Origin: Nodularia sp. NIES-3585
GTDB lineage: Bacteria; Cyanobacteriota; Cyanobacteriia; Cyanobacteriales; Nostocaceae
Direction: 5' to 3'
Assembly (NCBI RefSeq): GCF_002218065.1
Contig: NZ_BDUB01000001.1
Coordinates: forward strand, 1,313,567 to 1,377,566
Length of the DNA stretch: 64,000 nucleotides
Shown: piece by piece, positions 7,825-17,006 of the stretch
Layout: each line of letters starts with the position of its first letter
Numbering within the stretch: position 1 is the stretch's first letter
The notes under the pieces: model-generated
Told to the model about the DNA's origin: nothing
Database searches by the model: none
What the model saw: the letters and a program-made list of their open reading frames with translations, nothing else
Position numbers and translations under genes: made by a program

Positions 7825-7893
7825 GAGCAGAAGAGTACATTTAACTGAACAGAACAAGACAACAGTCAAATCTTGTTCTTGGCTCTTCTGCTC
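7825..7893. other. Two-tier inverted repeat between psbZ and ribH
   Basis: The outer arms GAGCAGAAGAG (7825-7835) and CTCTTCTGCTC (7883-7893) are perfect complements. An inner pair AGAACAAGA (7851-7859) and TCTTGTTCT (7871-7879) is also perfect. It could terminate psbZ transcripts or shape the ribH 5' leader. No FMN riboswitch (RFN) consensus is seen. Confidence 0.65.
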
Positions 7894-7938
7894 CTATAGT
7901 CGCGATGCTATTTTGGGGAAATAGAGGTCAGCGATCGC

Positions 7939-8127
7939 TTAAACTACAAAAAAGTTTAATACACCGACTAAAAGCACCAAAGCAATCCAGACTCCAGAAC
8001 CAACCCAGAGTAGTTTTTTTGATTCCACCCAATTTTGTGGGGTAGCATAGGCAACAGGAACGCCAACTACCAAAACAAAAGATGTGAGAACTAAAGATAT
8101 CAAAGCGAATTGAAATATTATGGTCAT
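7939..8127 (-). CDS. psbZ: Photosystem II protein PsbZ (Ycf9)
   Basis: A 62-residue thylakoid membrane protein with two transmembrane helices ([20 protein letters not shown] and [19 protein letters not shown]) joined by a short loop [15 protein letters not shown]. It is a peripheral low-mass subunit of the photosystem II core. The length and loop match the usual PsbZ exactly when the ATG at 8127 is used. That start is preceded by GAGAAGGA, whereas an upstream in-frame start at 8142 would add five atypical residues. Confidence 0.96.
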   Translation of the reverse strand: MTIIFQFALISLVLTSFVLVVGVPVAYATPQNWVESKKLLWVGSGVWIALVLLVGVLNFFVV

Positions 8128-8350
8128 TTTTCCTTCTCTCAAACTAGCGCAAATACTAAATCTAGAATATCTTAAAGGGCGACACCAACAGTTTGGCCTT
8201 ATTTGTTAACCTAGCAGAAATTGCGTCACTATAGTCATTATTAAGTAACCACTGGTAACTAAATCTAGTTTGTAGTCAGGACTTTAGTCCTGCTCATCCA
8301 GGCTCTGAGCGATTCTGCGCTCCATAAGAACTAGGATTTCAAACCAAGGA

Positions 8351-8385
8351 CTAATGACTAATGACTAATGACCAATGACTAATGA
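8351..8385. repeat. Heptanucleotide array (CTAATGA), 5 units
   Basis: Five units of CTAATGA (one reads CCAATGA) lie directly before the downstream fusion gene, and the ATG of the last unit (8382) is the first available start codon of that gene. The unit is the reverse complement of the GTCATTA repeat at 52251-52460. Confidence 0.85.
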
Positions 8386-11084
8386 ATATGGACTTAATTC
8401 TTTGTCACACAACCGCAGATTTTGACGCATTAGGAGCCGCAGTTGGGCTGACTTGTCTATTGCCAGGTAGTAACATTGTCCTGAGCGGTGGCGCACATCC
8501 GGCTGTCAGAGATTTTTTAGCACTACACCGGGATGAATATCCCCTACTTGAAAGACGTGCAGTTAATCCTGACAAAATTCGTTCTTTGAGAGTTGTGGAT
8601 ACACAACAGCGCGATCGCCTGGGTAAAGCTGCTGAATGGTTAGATTTACCCAACATAGAAATAATAGTTTATGACCACCACTTCAGTCAAGAGCTAAATA
8701 TTCCCGCCACCGCGTCCCATATTGAACCAGTGGGAGCCTGTACAACTTTAATGGTGGAACAATTGCAACAACAGCAAATTCCCCTGACTTTATCTCAAGC
8801 CACAGTGATGGCTTTGGGTATTCATGTGGATACAGGCTCCTTAACCTTTGACAGTGCCACACCCAGAGATGCTTTAGCCTTAGCTTGGTTAATGCAACAA
8901 GGAGTGAGTTCATCGGTAATTTCCACTTATCTTGACCCTGGTTTATCGCCGCAATTACAGCAGCTATTAACTGAAGCCTTAGAAAACTTAGAATATTTTT
9001 ATTTACGTGGATATACTATTGGTTGGGTAACACTAAAAACAGAAGAATTTGTCCCAGGGCTATCAAGTTTAGCTTCGCAACTGGTGGAATTAACCGAAAT
9101 TGATGCTTTACTATTGGCAAACGAATATAACCACAAAGAAAATGAATCGCGTTTAACAGTCATTGGGCGATCGCAAATTCCCGGTGTAAATCTCAATCTG
9201 TTATTTCAAATATTCGGCGGTGGTGGACATTCCCAAGCTGCATCCTTGAGTCTACGCCAAGTAAATCCACAGGAAACATTACAACAGATTCTAGACGGCA
9301 TCAAAGCCTCAATTCCTCATCCTCCCACAGCCAGAGACTTAATGTCTTCCCCTGTCCGCACCATTCGTCCCGAAACCACAATTTCCCAAGCACAAAGCAT
9401 TTTATTACGCTATGGACACTCTGGTTTATCTGTAGTAGATACACAAGGAAAACTGGTAGGGATTATTTCGCGACGGGATATAGATATTGCCTTACACCAC
9501 GGATTTAGTCATGCGCCAGTCAAAGGCTACATGGCGACTAAAGTTAAAACAATTACACCCGATACCATCCTGCCACAAATTGAATCACTGATGGTCACTT
9601 ATGATATTGGACGCTTACCAGTATTAGAAAACGGGCAATTAGTGGGAATTGTCACCCGCACCGATGTTTTGCGGCAATTACATCAAGCCGATGAGGACAT
9701 GGGGAGGTGGGGAAATGGGGAGCAAAAACTCAAAATTACCCTGAATACAGAGTTAGAAAATCGGCTTGCGCCGCAACTGTGGCAATTACTCACCGTAGCA
9801 TCCCAAGCAGCGGAAAAACGAGGTTGGCATCTTTATTTGGTCGGGGGTGCGGTGCGAGATTTGCTGTTAGCTGAATCAGCCGCCGGGACATTAATGATTA
9901 CAGATATAGACCTTGTAGTTGATGGCTTTCACCAAGCCGCAGATGTTGGTGCTGGTGTAGAACTAGCAAAAGCACTCCAAGAAATTTATCCAGGGGCGCG
10001 GCTAGAAATTCATGGGGCTTTTCAAACTGCGGCTTTACTATGGCACAAAGACCCAGAATTAGATTCTTTATGGATGGATATTGCTACCGCCAGAACAGAA
10101 TTTTATCCTTACCCAGCCGCAAACCCTGAAGTTGAAGCCAGTTCTATTCGTCAAGACTTGTATCGCCGTGATTTTAGCATTAATGCCCTCGCCCTGCGCC
10201 TGACTTCCCCTCGTTCTGGAGAATTACTCGATTTCTTCGGCGGTTTACTAGATTTACAAGCCAAGCAAATTCGAGTTTTACACCCCAATAGTTTTATTGA
10301 AGACCCGACTCGCATTTATCGCGGTGTGCGCTTTGCTGTGCGCTTTGGATTTAAAATCGAAGAACAAACCGAAGAGTTTATTCACTATGCCATCAATAGT
10401 GGCGTTTACGATCGCACTGCCCAAACAAATATTAAAACCCCAGCCTTACAAACTCGACTCAAAGCCGAATTAAAATACATTCTCCAAGCCCCCTATTGGA
10501 AATCAGCCTTAGAACTACTGAATAAATTAGGCGCGTTGCAGTGTATTCATCCTACTCTGAAACTAGATGAATCTCTTTTGCAGCAATTGCGATTATTAGA
10601 ACGCTGTTTACGAAGATTTGACCCTGAACAAACCCTCACCCACTGGGAAATGCGCCTTGAAGCATTAATTGCCCACTTAGAACCGCAGTATCGGGAGAAA
10701 GTAGCAAAAAATCTGCACTTACCAGAAGATGGCATCAAACGCTTGCAAAACTTGGCTAAAGCCCAGACCCAGGTGAGGGAATTATTACCAACTTGTCAGC
10801 GTCCTAGTGAAATAGTGCAGTTGCTACGACAGTATGATTTACCCATGCTGATTTTAATTGCTTTGCCCAGTCCGCGAGCGCTCAGAAAGCAGATATGGCA
10901 TTATTTAACAGTTTTAGCAAATGTGCAGCCAATAATTAATGGCAATGATTTAAAAAAATTAGGCTACAAACCAAATCCGAAATTTCGCCAAATGTTAGAT
11001 GATTTACTCACTGCTACCTTAGATAGAGTCATTAAAAATAGAGAAGAAGCTGAAGAATTTTTAGCCCAGCATTATCCTCAATAA
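8382..11084 (+). CDS. DHH phosphoesterase - CBS pair - tRNA nucleotidyltransferase (CCA/poly(A) polymerase) fusion
   Basis: A 900-residue fusion. Residues 1-300 form a DHH/DHHA1 phosphoesterase (DFDALGAA near residue 14, YDHH near residue 97, [10 protein letters not shown] near residue 280). Residues 310-430 hold two CBS domains ([12 protein letters not shown]... and [11 protein letters not shown]...), usually adenosyl-nucleotide sensors. Residues 470-900 are a class II nucleotidyltransferase: [13 protein letters not shown] near residue 485, the catalytic TDIDLVVDG near residue 508, and [11 protein letters not shown] near residue 595, followed by the helical tRNA-binding part. This architecture is known in cyanobacteria, where the polymerase part adds C or A residues to tRNA 3' ends. 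Either ATG 8382 or ATG 8388 fits; both abut a heptanucleotide array. Confidence 0.9.
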   Translation: MNMDLILCHTTADFDALGAAVGLTCLLPGSNIVLSGGAHPAVRDFLALHRDEYPLLERRAVNPDKIRSLRVVDTQQRDRLGKAAEWLDLPNIEIIVYDHHFSQELNIPATASHIEPVGACTTLMVEQLQQQQIPLTLSQATVMALGIHVDTGSLTFDSATPRDALALAWLMQQGVSSSVISTYLDPGLSPQLQQLLTEALENLEYFYLRGYTIGWVTLKTEEFVPGLSSLASQLVELTEIDALLLANEYNHKENESRLTVIGRSQIPGVNLNLLFQIFGGGGHSQAASLSLRQVNPQETLQQILDGIKASIPHPPTARDLMSSPVRTIRPETTISQAQSILLRYGHSGLSVVDTQGKLVGIISRRDIDIALHHGFSHAPVKGYMATKVKTITPDTILPQIESLMVTYDIGRLPVLENGQLVGIVTRTDVLRQLHQADEDMGRWGNGEQKLKITLNTELENRLAPQLWQLLTVASQAAEKRGWHLYLVGGAVRDLLLAESAAGTLMITDIDLVVDGFHQAADVGAGVELAKALQEIYPGARLEIHGAFQTAALLWHKDPELDSLWMDIATARTEFYPYPAANPEVEASSIRQDLYRRDFSINALALRLTSPRSGELLDFFGGLLDLQAKQIRVLHPNSFIEDPTRIYRGVRFAVRFGFKIEEQTEEFIHYAINSGVYDRTAQTNIKTPALQTRLKAELKYILQAPYWKSALELLNKLGALQCIHPTLKLDESLLQQLRLLERCLRRFDPEQTLTHWEMRLEALIAHLEPQYREKVAKNLHLPEDGIKRLQNLAKAQTQVRELLPTCQRPSEIVQLLRQYDLPMLILIALPSPRALRKQIWHYLTVLANVQPIINGNDLKKLGYKPNPKFRQMLDDLLTATLDRVIKNREEAEEFLAQHYPQ

Positions 11085-11109
11085 ATTGTCTTACACAGAG
11101 GTAAGTTTT

Positions 11110-11685
11110 ATGCAAATCCAAACACAAAAACGCCAGTACACCCCAGAAGAATATTTACAACTAGAAGAGACATCAGAATATAAAAATGAATATCTAGATG
11201 GAGAAATTGTCCCCATGGCTGGTGGAACTACCAATCACAACGAAATAGCAGGTAATTTTTATGCTAATTTCAAATTCAGAATGCGGGGTAAAAATTACAA
11301 AATTTACATGGGTGATGTCAAATTGTGGCTACCCCGTTATCACATCTACACATATCCTGATGTAATGATTATTCCAGGAGAACCAATATATGAAGGAACT
11401 GGGACTACGACTGTAACTAACCCTTTAATCATTGCCGAAGTATTATCTAAATCTACGGAAACTTACGATAAAACCAGTAAATTTAGATATTATCGTTCTC
11501 TGCCCACATTTCAAGAATATATTATGATTGACCAATACGAATATTTTGTGGAGCAGTTTCATAAAAATAATGATGGTCAATGGGTATTAACAGAGTACGA
11601 AACAGAAGATGCTGTATTGTCACTACAAACAATAGATTTTCAAATTCCCCTCAGTGATATATATGAAGGGGTAAGTTTGGAATGA
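11110..11685 (+). CDS. Uma2-family (DUF820) nuclease-like protein
   Basis: A 191-residue Uma2-family protein. It begins with the typical YTPEEYLQLEETSEYKNEYLDGEIVPMAGG region, and the putative nuclease core is visible as YTYPDVMII (Asp), LIIAEVLSKSTETYD (Glu in the ExxS variant) and KFRYYRSLPTFQEYIMID. The ExK of restriction-like nucleases is replaced by E-V-L, as in many family members. I chose ATG 11110, preceded by AGAGGTAAG, over an in-frame TTG at 11086 that almost abuts the previous stop. The 25-base gap to the fusion gene suggests read-through transcription. Confidence 0.85.
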   Translation: MQIQTQKRQYTPEEYLQLEETSEYKNEYLDGEIVPMAGGTTNHNEIAGNFYANFKFRMRGKNYKIYMGDVKLWLPRYHIYTYPDVMIIPGEPIYEGTGTTTVTNPLIIAEVLSKSTETYDKTSKFRYYRSLPTFQEYIMIDQYEYFVEQFHKNNDGQWVLTEYETEDAVLSLQTIDFQIPLSDIYEGVSLE

Positions 11686-11806
11686 GAATAAGATTAGCTT
11701 TAATTCTCAAGAGTCAACATAATTCGTAATGGATATTTATAGTTAATAATTACAGTCTGTGATAACAACTAAATCAAAGATTATGTTGGGGGCTTCTAAG
11801 CTCTTA

Positions 11807-11848
11807 AATTACGAATTACGAACTACGAATTACGAATTACGAATTAAA
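11807..11848. repeat. Heptanucleotide array (AATTACG), 6 units
   Basis: Six units of AATTACG (one AACTACG, the last AATTAAA). The last unit contains the TAA stop codon of the minus-strand Uma2 gene that follows. The paralogous gene 770 bases away has no such array and ends with TGA. Confidence 0.8.
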
Positions 11849-12524
11849 TAGTATCAGGGTCAATATTTAACTCTCGCAGTTTTGCTGCCAAACGTTCAGC
11901 TTTTTGTTCTGCTTGTTCTGCTGTTTCTTCAGGTGTCGGCACTAATTGCCCAAGTTCTGTGAAAAATCTCACTAGCCCCTGATGAACTCCCAGATATAAG
12001 CCTAGTTGATGACTCCACAACAGTCCTTGTTCATTTGCTTGTAGAGGTTGATATTCTCCATCTACTAGATGAAATCCTGCAAACTCTAATGTGTAGGGGT
12101 CAAACCAAAAATAATCCAGAGTACGGAAAGTATCTTGATAAATTTGTTTTTTTAATTCTTTATCTGTCTTGGCTGTAGAATCAGAAAGGATTTCGACAAT
12201 TACATGAGGATATTTGCCGTCTTCTTCCCAAACTACCCAACTTTTCCGAGTTTTGCGTTCAGTTCCCAGTACCACAAAAAAGTCTGGCCCCCGAAAGTCT
12301 TGTGATTTGCGCTGGTGTGGACTGTAGTAGATAGTTAGGTTTCCCGCCGCATAAAAATCATTTCTGTCTCGCCACAGCCATTCTAGACATTTGAAAAGTA
12401 GGATTATTTGCCGTAGATGCAGTTCGGTTTCCCAGGGAGGTTCGTCACTATATAAATCACCAGGGGGAAAGATAACATCTTGGTCAATGCCTGCTTGGGG
12501 AGCTAATTCTTGAGCAATGGTCAT
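11844..12524 (-). CDS. Uma2-family protein, tandem duplicate copy 1
   Basis: A 226-residue Uma2 protein of the longer subtype: GPDFFVVLGTERKTRKSWVVWEE carries the conserved Asp, HVIVEILSDSTAKTDKELKK the Glu, and YQDTFRTLDYFWFDP follows. The C-terminal third is a helical tail (EETAEQAEQKAERLAAKLRELNIDPDTI) that is longer by one heptad-like insert (EQAEQKA) than in its neighbour. It is nearly identical to the next gene (12612-13271), including 64 identical bases upstream of the start, so the pair is a recent tandem duplication. Its stop codon lies inside a heptanucleotide array. Function is unknown beyond the nuclease-like fold. Confidence 0.87.
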   Translation of the reverse strand: MTIAQELAPQAGIDQDVIFPPGDLYSDEPPWETELHLRQIILLFKCLEWLWRDRNDFYAAGNLTIYYSPHQRKSQDFRGPDFFVVLGTERKTRKSWVVWEEDGKYPHVIVEILSDSTAKTDKELKKQIYQDTFRTLDYFWFDPYTLEFAGFHLVDGEYQPLQANEQGLLWSHQLGLYLGVHQGLVRFFTELGQLVPTPEETAEQAEQKAERLAAKLRELNIDPDTI

Positions 12525-12611
12525 AGAATAAGTAGGGCATCCAGTAGTTATGGATTTAGTTTAGCAGTTTTATGGTATGCGATCGCCTACGCTACGCAAG
12601 CTCATATAAGT

Positions 12612-13271
12612 TCAAATAGTATCAGGATCAATATTTAACTCTCGCAGTTTTGCTGCTAAACGTTCTGCGGTTTCTTCCGGTGTTGGTACTAATTTCCCAT
12701 TTGCTGTAAAAAAGCGCACTAAACCTTCATGAACTCCCAGATATAAACCTAGCTGATGACTCCACAAAAGTCCTCGTTCATTTGCTTGTAGAGGTTGATA
12801 TTCTCCATCTAATAAATGAAATCCCGCAAACTCTAATGTGTAGGGGTCAAACCAAAAATAATCCGGAGTACGGAAAGTATCTTGATAAATTTGTTTCTTT
12901 AATTCTTTGTCTGTCTTGGCTGTAGAATCAGACAGAATTTCCACAATGACGTGGGGATATTTGCCGTCTTCTTCCCAAACTACCCAACTTTTGCGGGTTT
13001 TGCGTTCAGTTCCCAGTACCACAAAAAAGTCTGGTCCCCGAAAGTCTTGTGATTTGCGTTGGTGTGGACTGTAGTAGATAGTTAGGTTTCCCGCTGCATA
13101 AAAATCATTTCTGTCTCGCCATAGCCATTTTAAGCATTTTAGCAAGAGCATGATTTGCTCTAAATGTAGTTCGGTTTCCAAGGGAGGTTCATCGCTATAT
13201 AAATCACCAGGGGGAAAGATAACATTTTGGTCAATGCCTGCTTGGGGAGCTAATTCTTGAGCAATGGTCAT
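12612..13271 (-). CDS. Uma2-family protein, tandem duplicate copy 2
   Basis: A 219-residue paralogue of the preceding gene, differing by scattered substitutions (for example FRTPDYFWFDP instead of FRTLDYFWFDP) and by lacking the seven-residue EQAEQKA insertion in the C-terminal helix. The same Asp and Glu core motifs are present. The 64 bases upstream of the ATG (13272-13335, ending in a GCGATCGC site) are identical to those upstream of copy 1 (12525-12588), so both copies carry the same putative promoter region. Confidence 0.87.
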   Translation of the reverse strand: MTIAQELAPQAGIDQNVIFPPGDLYSDEPPLETELHLEQIMLLLKCLKWLWRDRNDFYAAGNLTIYYSPHQRKSQDFRGPDFFVVLGTERKTRKSWVVWEEDGKYPHVIVEILSDSTAKTDKELKKQIYQDTFRTPDYFWFDPYTLEFAGFHLLDGEYQPLQANERGLLWSHQLGLYLGVHEGLVRFFTANGKLVPTPEETAERLAAKLRELNIDPDTI

Positions 13272-13506
13272 AGAATAAGTAGGGCATCCAGTAGTTATGG
13301 ATTTAGTTTAGCAGTTTTATGGTATGCGATCGCCTGCGGTACACTACGTGAACGCCTGTATGCAGATAAATTTGCTACTTGATAATCTCCTGAAGCCGCG
13401 GTAATTTATGAAATCCTGATTGGTCTAAATTTTTCGCTCCCCAGCAGAAGCCGCAAAGCAGGCAGGCAAGTTATAATTCTCTTGCGGAGCAACGTAACAA
13501 AAATTT

Positions 13507-13833
13507 ATGAGTAACCCCCTTGTACAAGCCTTTTTCGTAGGCAGAGCTGTAGCAGAAGTAATTAATGAGCGCCTAGAAGTGGCTGTAACCGATGCTTTGA
13601 GCGATTTAGGCAAATTTGATGCCGAAGCCAGAGAGCAAATGCGCCAGTTCACAGAAGAAGTCATAGAACGGGCAAATCGGGCAGCAGCAGCGGCTAATTC
13701 TGGTCAAACTACCCCCGGCGGTGGATACTCTGGTTCTGATTCTGTGGACTTACAAGCAACAATCGATGAACTCAGAGCCGAAATCGCCCTCTTGCGAAAT
13801 GAATTGCAACGTTATCGCAGCAGTTCTGTATAA
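13507..13833 (+). CDS. Conserved cyanobacterial protein with C-terminal coiled coil, function unknown
   Basis: A 108-residue protein. The first 60 residues (NPLVQAFFVGRAVAEVINERLE...SDLGKFDAEAREQMRQFTEEV) are a conserved helical domain I have seen only in cyanobacteria and plastid relatives. A Gly/Ser-rich linker (TTPGGGYSGSDS) follows, and residues 80-108 form a heptad-patterned coiled coil (LQATIDELRAEIALLRNELQRY). There is no signal peptide or membrane span. It lies 108 bases upstream of the ABC1 kinase gene on the same strand. I do not recognise a function. Confidence 0.7.
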   Translation: MSNPLVQAFFVGRAVAEVINERLEVAVTDALSDLGKFDAEAREQMRQFTEEVIERANRAAAAANSGQTTPGGGYSGSDSVDLQATIDELRAEIALLRNELQRYRSSSV

Positions 13834-13941
13834 ATTTAGTCATTAGTCATGATTACATGACACTTGTGTGTAATTAGTTCAGAAATCAGAGTGTCTTTTC
13901 ATCCAAGTGATTTGGTTAACAACCAACGGTAAACAAAAAAT

Positions 13942-15627
13942 ATGGAAACAGGTTATTCAGAGAAAGCATACCGTTGGAATCGGCAAAACTACTCTAGCAG
14001 ACGGCGCTTTGTAGACATTTGGTCTTTTGTCTTGACCTTAATGTTCAAACTTTGGCGTTACAACAAATCTTGGAGTTATGCTGGCGGTGTGACTGAAGCC
14101 AAGCAAGTTGCAAGACGCAAAGCCCAAGCGATCTGGATTCGTAATACCCTGTTGGACTTGGGGCCAACTTTTATTAAAGTCGGGCAGTTATTTTCTACCC
14201 GTGCTGATATATTCCCCGGCGAATATGTGGAAGAATTGGCAAAGTTACAGGATAAAGTTCCTGCTTTTAGCTATGAGCAAGTAGAAGCAAGTATTGAGGA
14301 GGAACTAGGCAAGAAAATTCCGGAATTATTCCATAATTTTGAACCTATTCCCCTGGCGGCTGCTAGTTTAGGGCAAGTACACAAGGCTGTATTACACTCC
14401 GGGGAATCAGTTGTGGTGAAAATACAACGTCCTGGATTAAAGAAGCTATTTGAAATCGATTTACAGATTCTTAAAGGCATCACCCGCTATTTTCAAAACC
14501 ATCCTAAATGGGGACGAGGACGAGATTGGTTAGGGATTTACGAAGAATGTTGTCGCATTCTTTGGGAAGAAATTGATTATCTCAATGAAGGGCGCAATGC
14601 TGATACTTTTCGGCGGAACTTTCGCGGCTATGAATGGGTAAAAGTTCCCAGAGTTTATTGGCGGTATGCTTCACCTAAAATATTAACTTTAGAATATCTC
14701 CCCGGCATTAAAATTAGCCAATATGAAGCTTTGGAAGCCGCAGGTTTAGACCGTAAGGTGTTAGCACGTCAAGGCGCTCAAGCTTATTTGTTGCAGTTAC
14801 TAAATAATGGCTTTTTCCATGCCGACCCTCACCCAGGTAATATTGCTGTTAGTCCCAATGGGGATTTAATTTTCTACGACTTCGGGATGATGGGGCAGAT
14901 TCAGTCTAATGTGCGTGAAGGGCTGATGGAAACGCTGTTTGGTATTGCTCAAAAAGATGGCGATCGCGTTGTCCAGTCTCTGATCGATTTGGGCGCGATC
15001 GCCCCTACTGATGATATGGGGCCTGTGCGCCGTTCTGTGCAGTATATGCTAGACAATTTCATGGATCAGCCTTTTGAAAATCAGTCTGTGGCTGCAATCA
15101 GTGATGATTTGTATGAATTAGCTTATAATCAGCCATTTAGATTCCCTGCAACCTTCACTTTTGTGATGCGAGCCTTTTCTACTCTAGAGGGGGTAGGCAA
15201 AGGTTTAGATCCAGAATTTAACTTTATGGAAGTTGCCCAACCTTATGCAATGCAACTAATAACAAATATGAATGGTTCTGATAATAATAGCTTTATCAAT
15301 GAATTAAGTCGCCAAGCAGTTCAAGTCAGTACCACTGCATTCGGGCTACCCCGGAGGTTGGAGGATACACTAGAAAAATTAGAACGCGGAGATATGCGTG
15401 TGCGTGTCCGTTCTATAGAAACAGAGCGTCTACTACGCAGGCAGAGCAATATCCAACTAGGCACAACCTATGCTTTAATAATCAGTGGATTTACCCTTTC
15501 CGCCACAATTTTATTAGTTAATCGTTATGTATGGCTGGCTATACTAGCTGGTTTAATTGCCGCAGCAATTTCAGTCATACTGATTCGCTTGCTGTCACGC
15601 CTCGACCGTTATGACCGGACATATTAA
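13942..15627 (+). CDS. ABC1/AarF/UbiB-family atypical kinase
   Basis: A 561-residue UbiB-family protein of the cyanobacterial/plastid (ABC1K) type. It has the family-defining KxGQ motif (K79-V-G-Q) after GPTFI, the Ala-rich nucleotide loop AAASLGQVHKA that replaces the Gly-rich loop, VVKIQRPG with the catalytic Lys, the catalytic loop HADPHPGN and the metal-binding DFGMMG. Two hydrophobic spans lie at the C-terminus (ALIISGFTLSATILLV and LAILAGLIAAAISVILI). In plants and cyanobacteria such proteins regulate prenylquinone metabolism and photoprotection; the exact client here is unknown. The PP2C gene starts 15 bases later, suggesting an operon pairing a kinase-like protein with a phosphatase. 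Confidence 0.92.
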   Translation: METGYSEKAYRWNRQNYSSRRRFVDIWSFVLTLMFKLWRYNKSWSYAGGVTEAKQVARRKAQAIWIRNTLLDLGPTFIKVGQLFSTRADIFPGEYVEELAKLQDKVPAFSYEQVEASIEEELGKKIPELFHNFEPIPLAAASLGQVHKAVLHSGESVVVKIQRPGLKKLFEIDLQILKGITRYFQNHPKWGRGRDWLGIYEECCRILWEEIDYLNEGRNADTFRRNFRGYEWVKVPRVYWRYASPKILTLEYLPGIKISQYEALEAAGLDRKVLARQGAQAYLLQLLNNGFFHADPHPGNIAVSPNGDLIFYDFGMMGQIQSNVREGLMETLFGIAQKDGDRVVQSLIDLGAIAPTDDMGPVRRSVQYMLDNFMDQPFENQSVAAISDDLYELAYNQPFRFPATFTFVMRAFSTLEGVGKGLDPEFNFMEVAQPYAMQLITNMNGSDNNSFINELSRQAVQVSTTAFGLPRRLEDTLEKLERGDMRVRVRSIETERLLRRQSNIQLGTTYALIISGFTLSATILLVNRYVWLAILAGLIAAAISVILIRLLSRLDRYDRTY

Positions 15628-15642
15628 TTGTAATCAAAAATT

Positions 15643-16383
15643 ATGAAACTAAACTTCACGGGTTCTAGCGATCCGGGACTTATTCGTTCTAGTAACCAGG
15701 ATGCTTACTACATCGATCCTGAAGGACGATTTTTTATTGTTGCTGATGGTATGGGTGGTCATGCTGGAGGTGAACAAGCCAGTCGCATCGCCACAGAAGA
15801 AATTCAAGGGTTTTTGGTTTCCCACTGGGAGGCTTCTGAACCTACTCCCAAATTGCTAGAGAATGCCCTCTGGCAAGCAAATCAAGCAATTATAGAGGAT
15901 CAGAAACAGCATCCCGAACGCGCTGATATGGGGACTACAGTCGTCGCCGTGATTTTTCGCTCTCCAGATTCGCCTTGGTGCGCTCATGTTGGTGATTCCA
16001 GGTTATATCGGTTTCGCGACTCGCAACTACAACAGGTGACTGAAGACCACACATGGGTAGCCAGAGCCATCAAACTAGGTGATATTACTGTAGAAGAAGC
16101 CCGCAATCACCCCTACCGTCATATACTATCCCGGTGTTTGGGAAGGGAAGACTTGCATCAAGTTGATGTGCAGCCGCTAGATGTGAAATTAGGCGATCGC
16201 CTGCTGTTATGCAGTGATGGTCTCACCGAGGAATTGAACAATCAAAATATTGCTGATCACCTCCGCAACTCTCCCACATTGGAAAAAGGGACTCTTTCTC
16301 TGATTGAAGCCGCCAAAGAGCAGGGTGGACACGATAACATCACAATTGTGATGGTCTCAGCCGCAGAAAACGCTTCAGGATAG
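15643..16383 (+). CDS. PP2C-family serine/threonine protein phosphatase
   Basis: A 246-residue bacterial-type PPM/PP2C phosphatase. The metal-binding motifs are complete: SNQDAYYID near residue 18, VADGMGGHAGGEQAS near residue 34, MGTTVVAV near residue 100, HVGDSRLYR near residue 119, LLLCSDGLTEEL near residue 185 and GGHDNITIV near residue 228. It has no membrane span or extra domain, so it is probably a soluble housekeeping phosphatase opposing Hanks-type kinases. It is transcribed with the ABC1 kinase just upstream. Confidence 0.94.
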   Translation: MKLNFTGSSDPGLIRSSNQDAYYIDPEGRFFIVADGMGGHAGGEQASRIATEEIQGFLVSHWEASEPTPKLLENALWQANQAIIEDQKQHPERADMGTTVVAVIFRSPDSPWCAHVGDSRLYRFRDSQLQQVTEDHTWVARAIKLGDITVEEARNHPYRHILSRCLGREDLHQVDVQPLDVKLGDRLLLCSDGLTEELNNQNIADHLRNSPTLEKGTLSLIEAAKEQGGHDNITIVMVSAAENASG

Positions 16384-17006
16384 ATCATCAGATTTGCAAT
16401 TTGGGATTTTCCCTAGCCAAAATCGGATAGGGTTGATTTGTTTTGGCTTGGTTTCGACCAAAAATCAGGAATTGCAAAGCCAAAATTCCCCACAAATTAT
16501 TTTTTTAGTAGATATACTCAGCGATTTGTTCAGCCTGAGCATTTTTCCTGTTTACAACTTGATACAAATATTTTTAACCGCCAAAATTACCTATTAGAGG
16601 CGGATATTGCACAATCTGGTAACTTGACTTTTTGCACCTAATGATATAAATCGAGTATAATTCACGCTTAATACCTTTTTCTACCCCGCAATCAATACCT
16701 CTTGACAGGAGAGGTCTGATGAGCGGGAAGTACATCAGGGTATTCCAACTAATTAACCGATGGTATACAAAAACTTATTTCTGCCCAAGATAAGCTTTGG
16801 TAAACCTAGGTCATACATCAGTTGGCTGAGGTGCAAGAGAGCAAAACGGGAATCCTACCCATAAGGATGTGGGCAATTCGTCAAACAATTGTTATCTTTC
16901 TTAATACAGAGGTACAAATAGATATGATGTACTGACCCACTGATTATACTTTTAAGACCTCTGTAATCGAAATCAATTTTACGCGTTGTTTTTCTCGGAG
17001 TTTATT
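16384..17006. other. Intergenic region upstream of nblA with two abutting hairpins
   Basis: No gene is supported in these 620 bases. At 16697-16715 ACCTCT pairs with AGAGGT around a 7-base loop, and directly abutting it CTGATG (16716-16721) pairs with CATCAG (16733-16738). A TATGAT box near 16930 could be a -10 element for nblA. The segment may include a long nblA leader or a small RNA; neither is proven. Confidence 0.4.

Noticed and set aside
7767-7938. FMN riboswitch before ribH
   Set aside because: A large hairpin is present, but the conserved RFN-element boxes are not seen.
16394-16641. Two overlapping short plus-strand frames after the PP2C gene
   Set aside because: No ribosome-binding site, unusual composition and no recognisable domain.
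16730-16743. GTA-N8-TAT as an NtcA box for nblA
   Set aside because: It deviates from GTA-N8-TAC and overlaps a hairpin, and no -10 box lies at the expected spacing.
16716-16745. CTGATGAG resembling a hammerhead ribozyme core upstream of nblA
   Set aside because: No GAAA segment or matching stems I-III follow; the sequence instead pairs simply as CTGATG/CATCAG.
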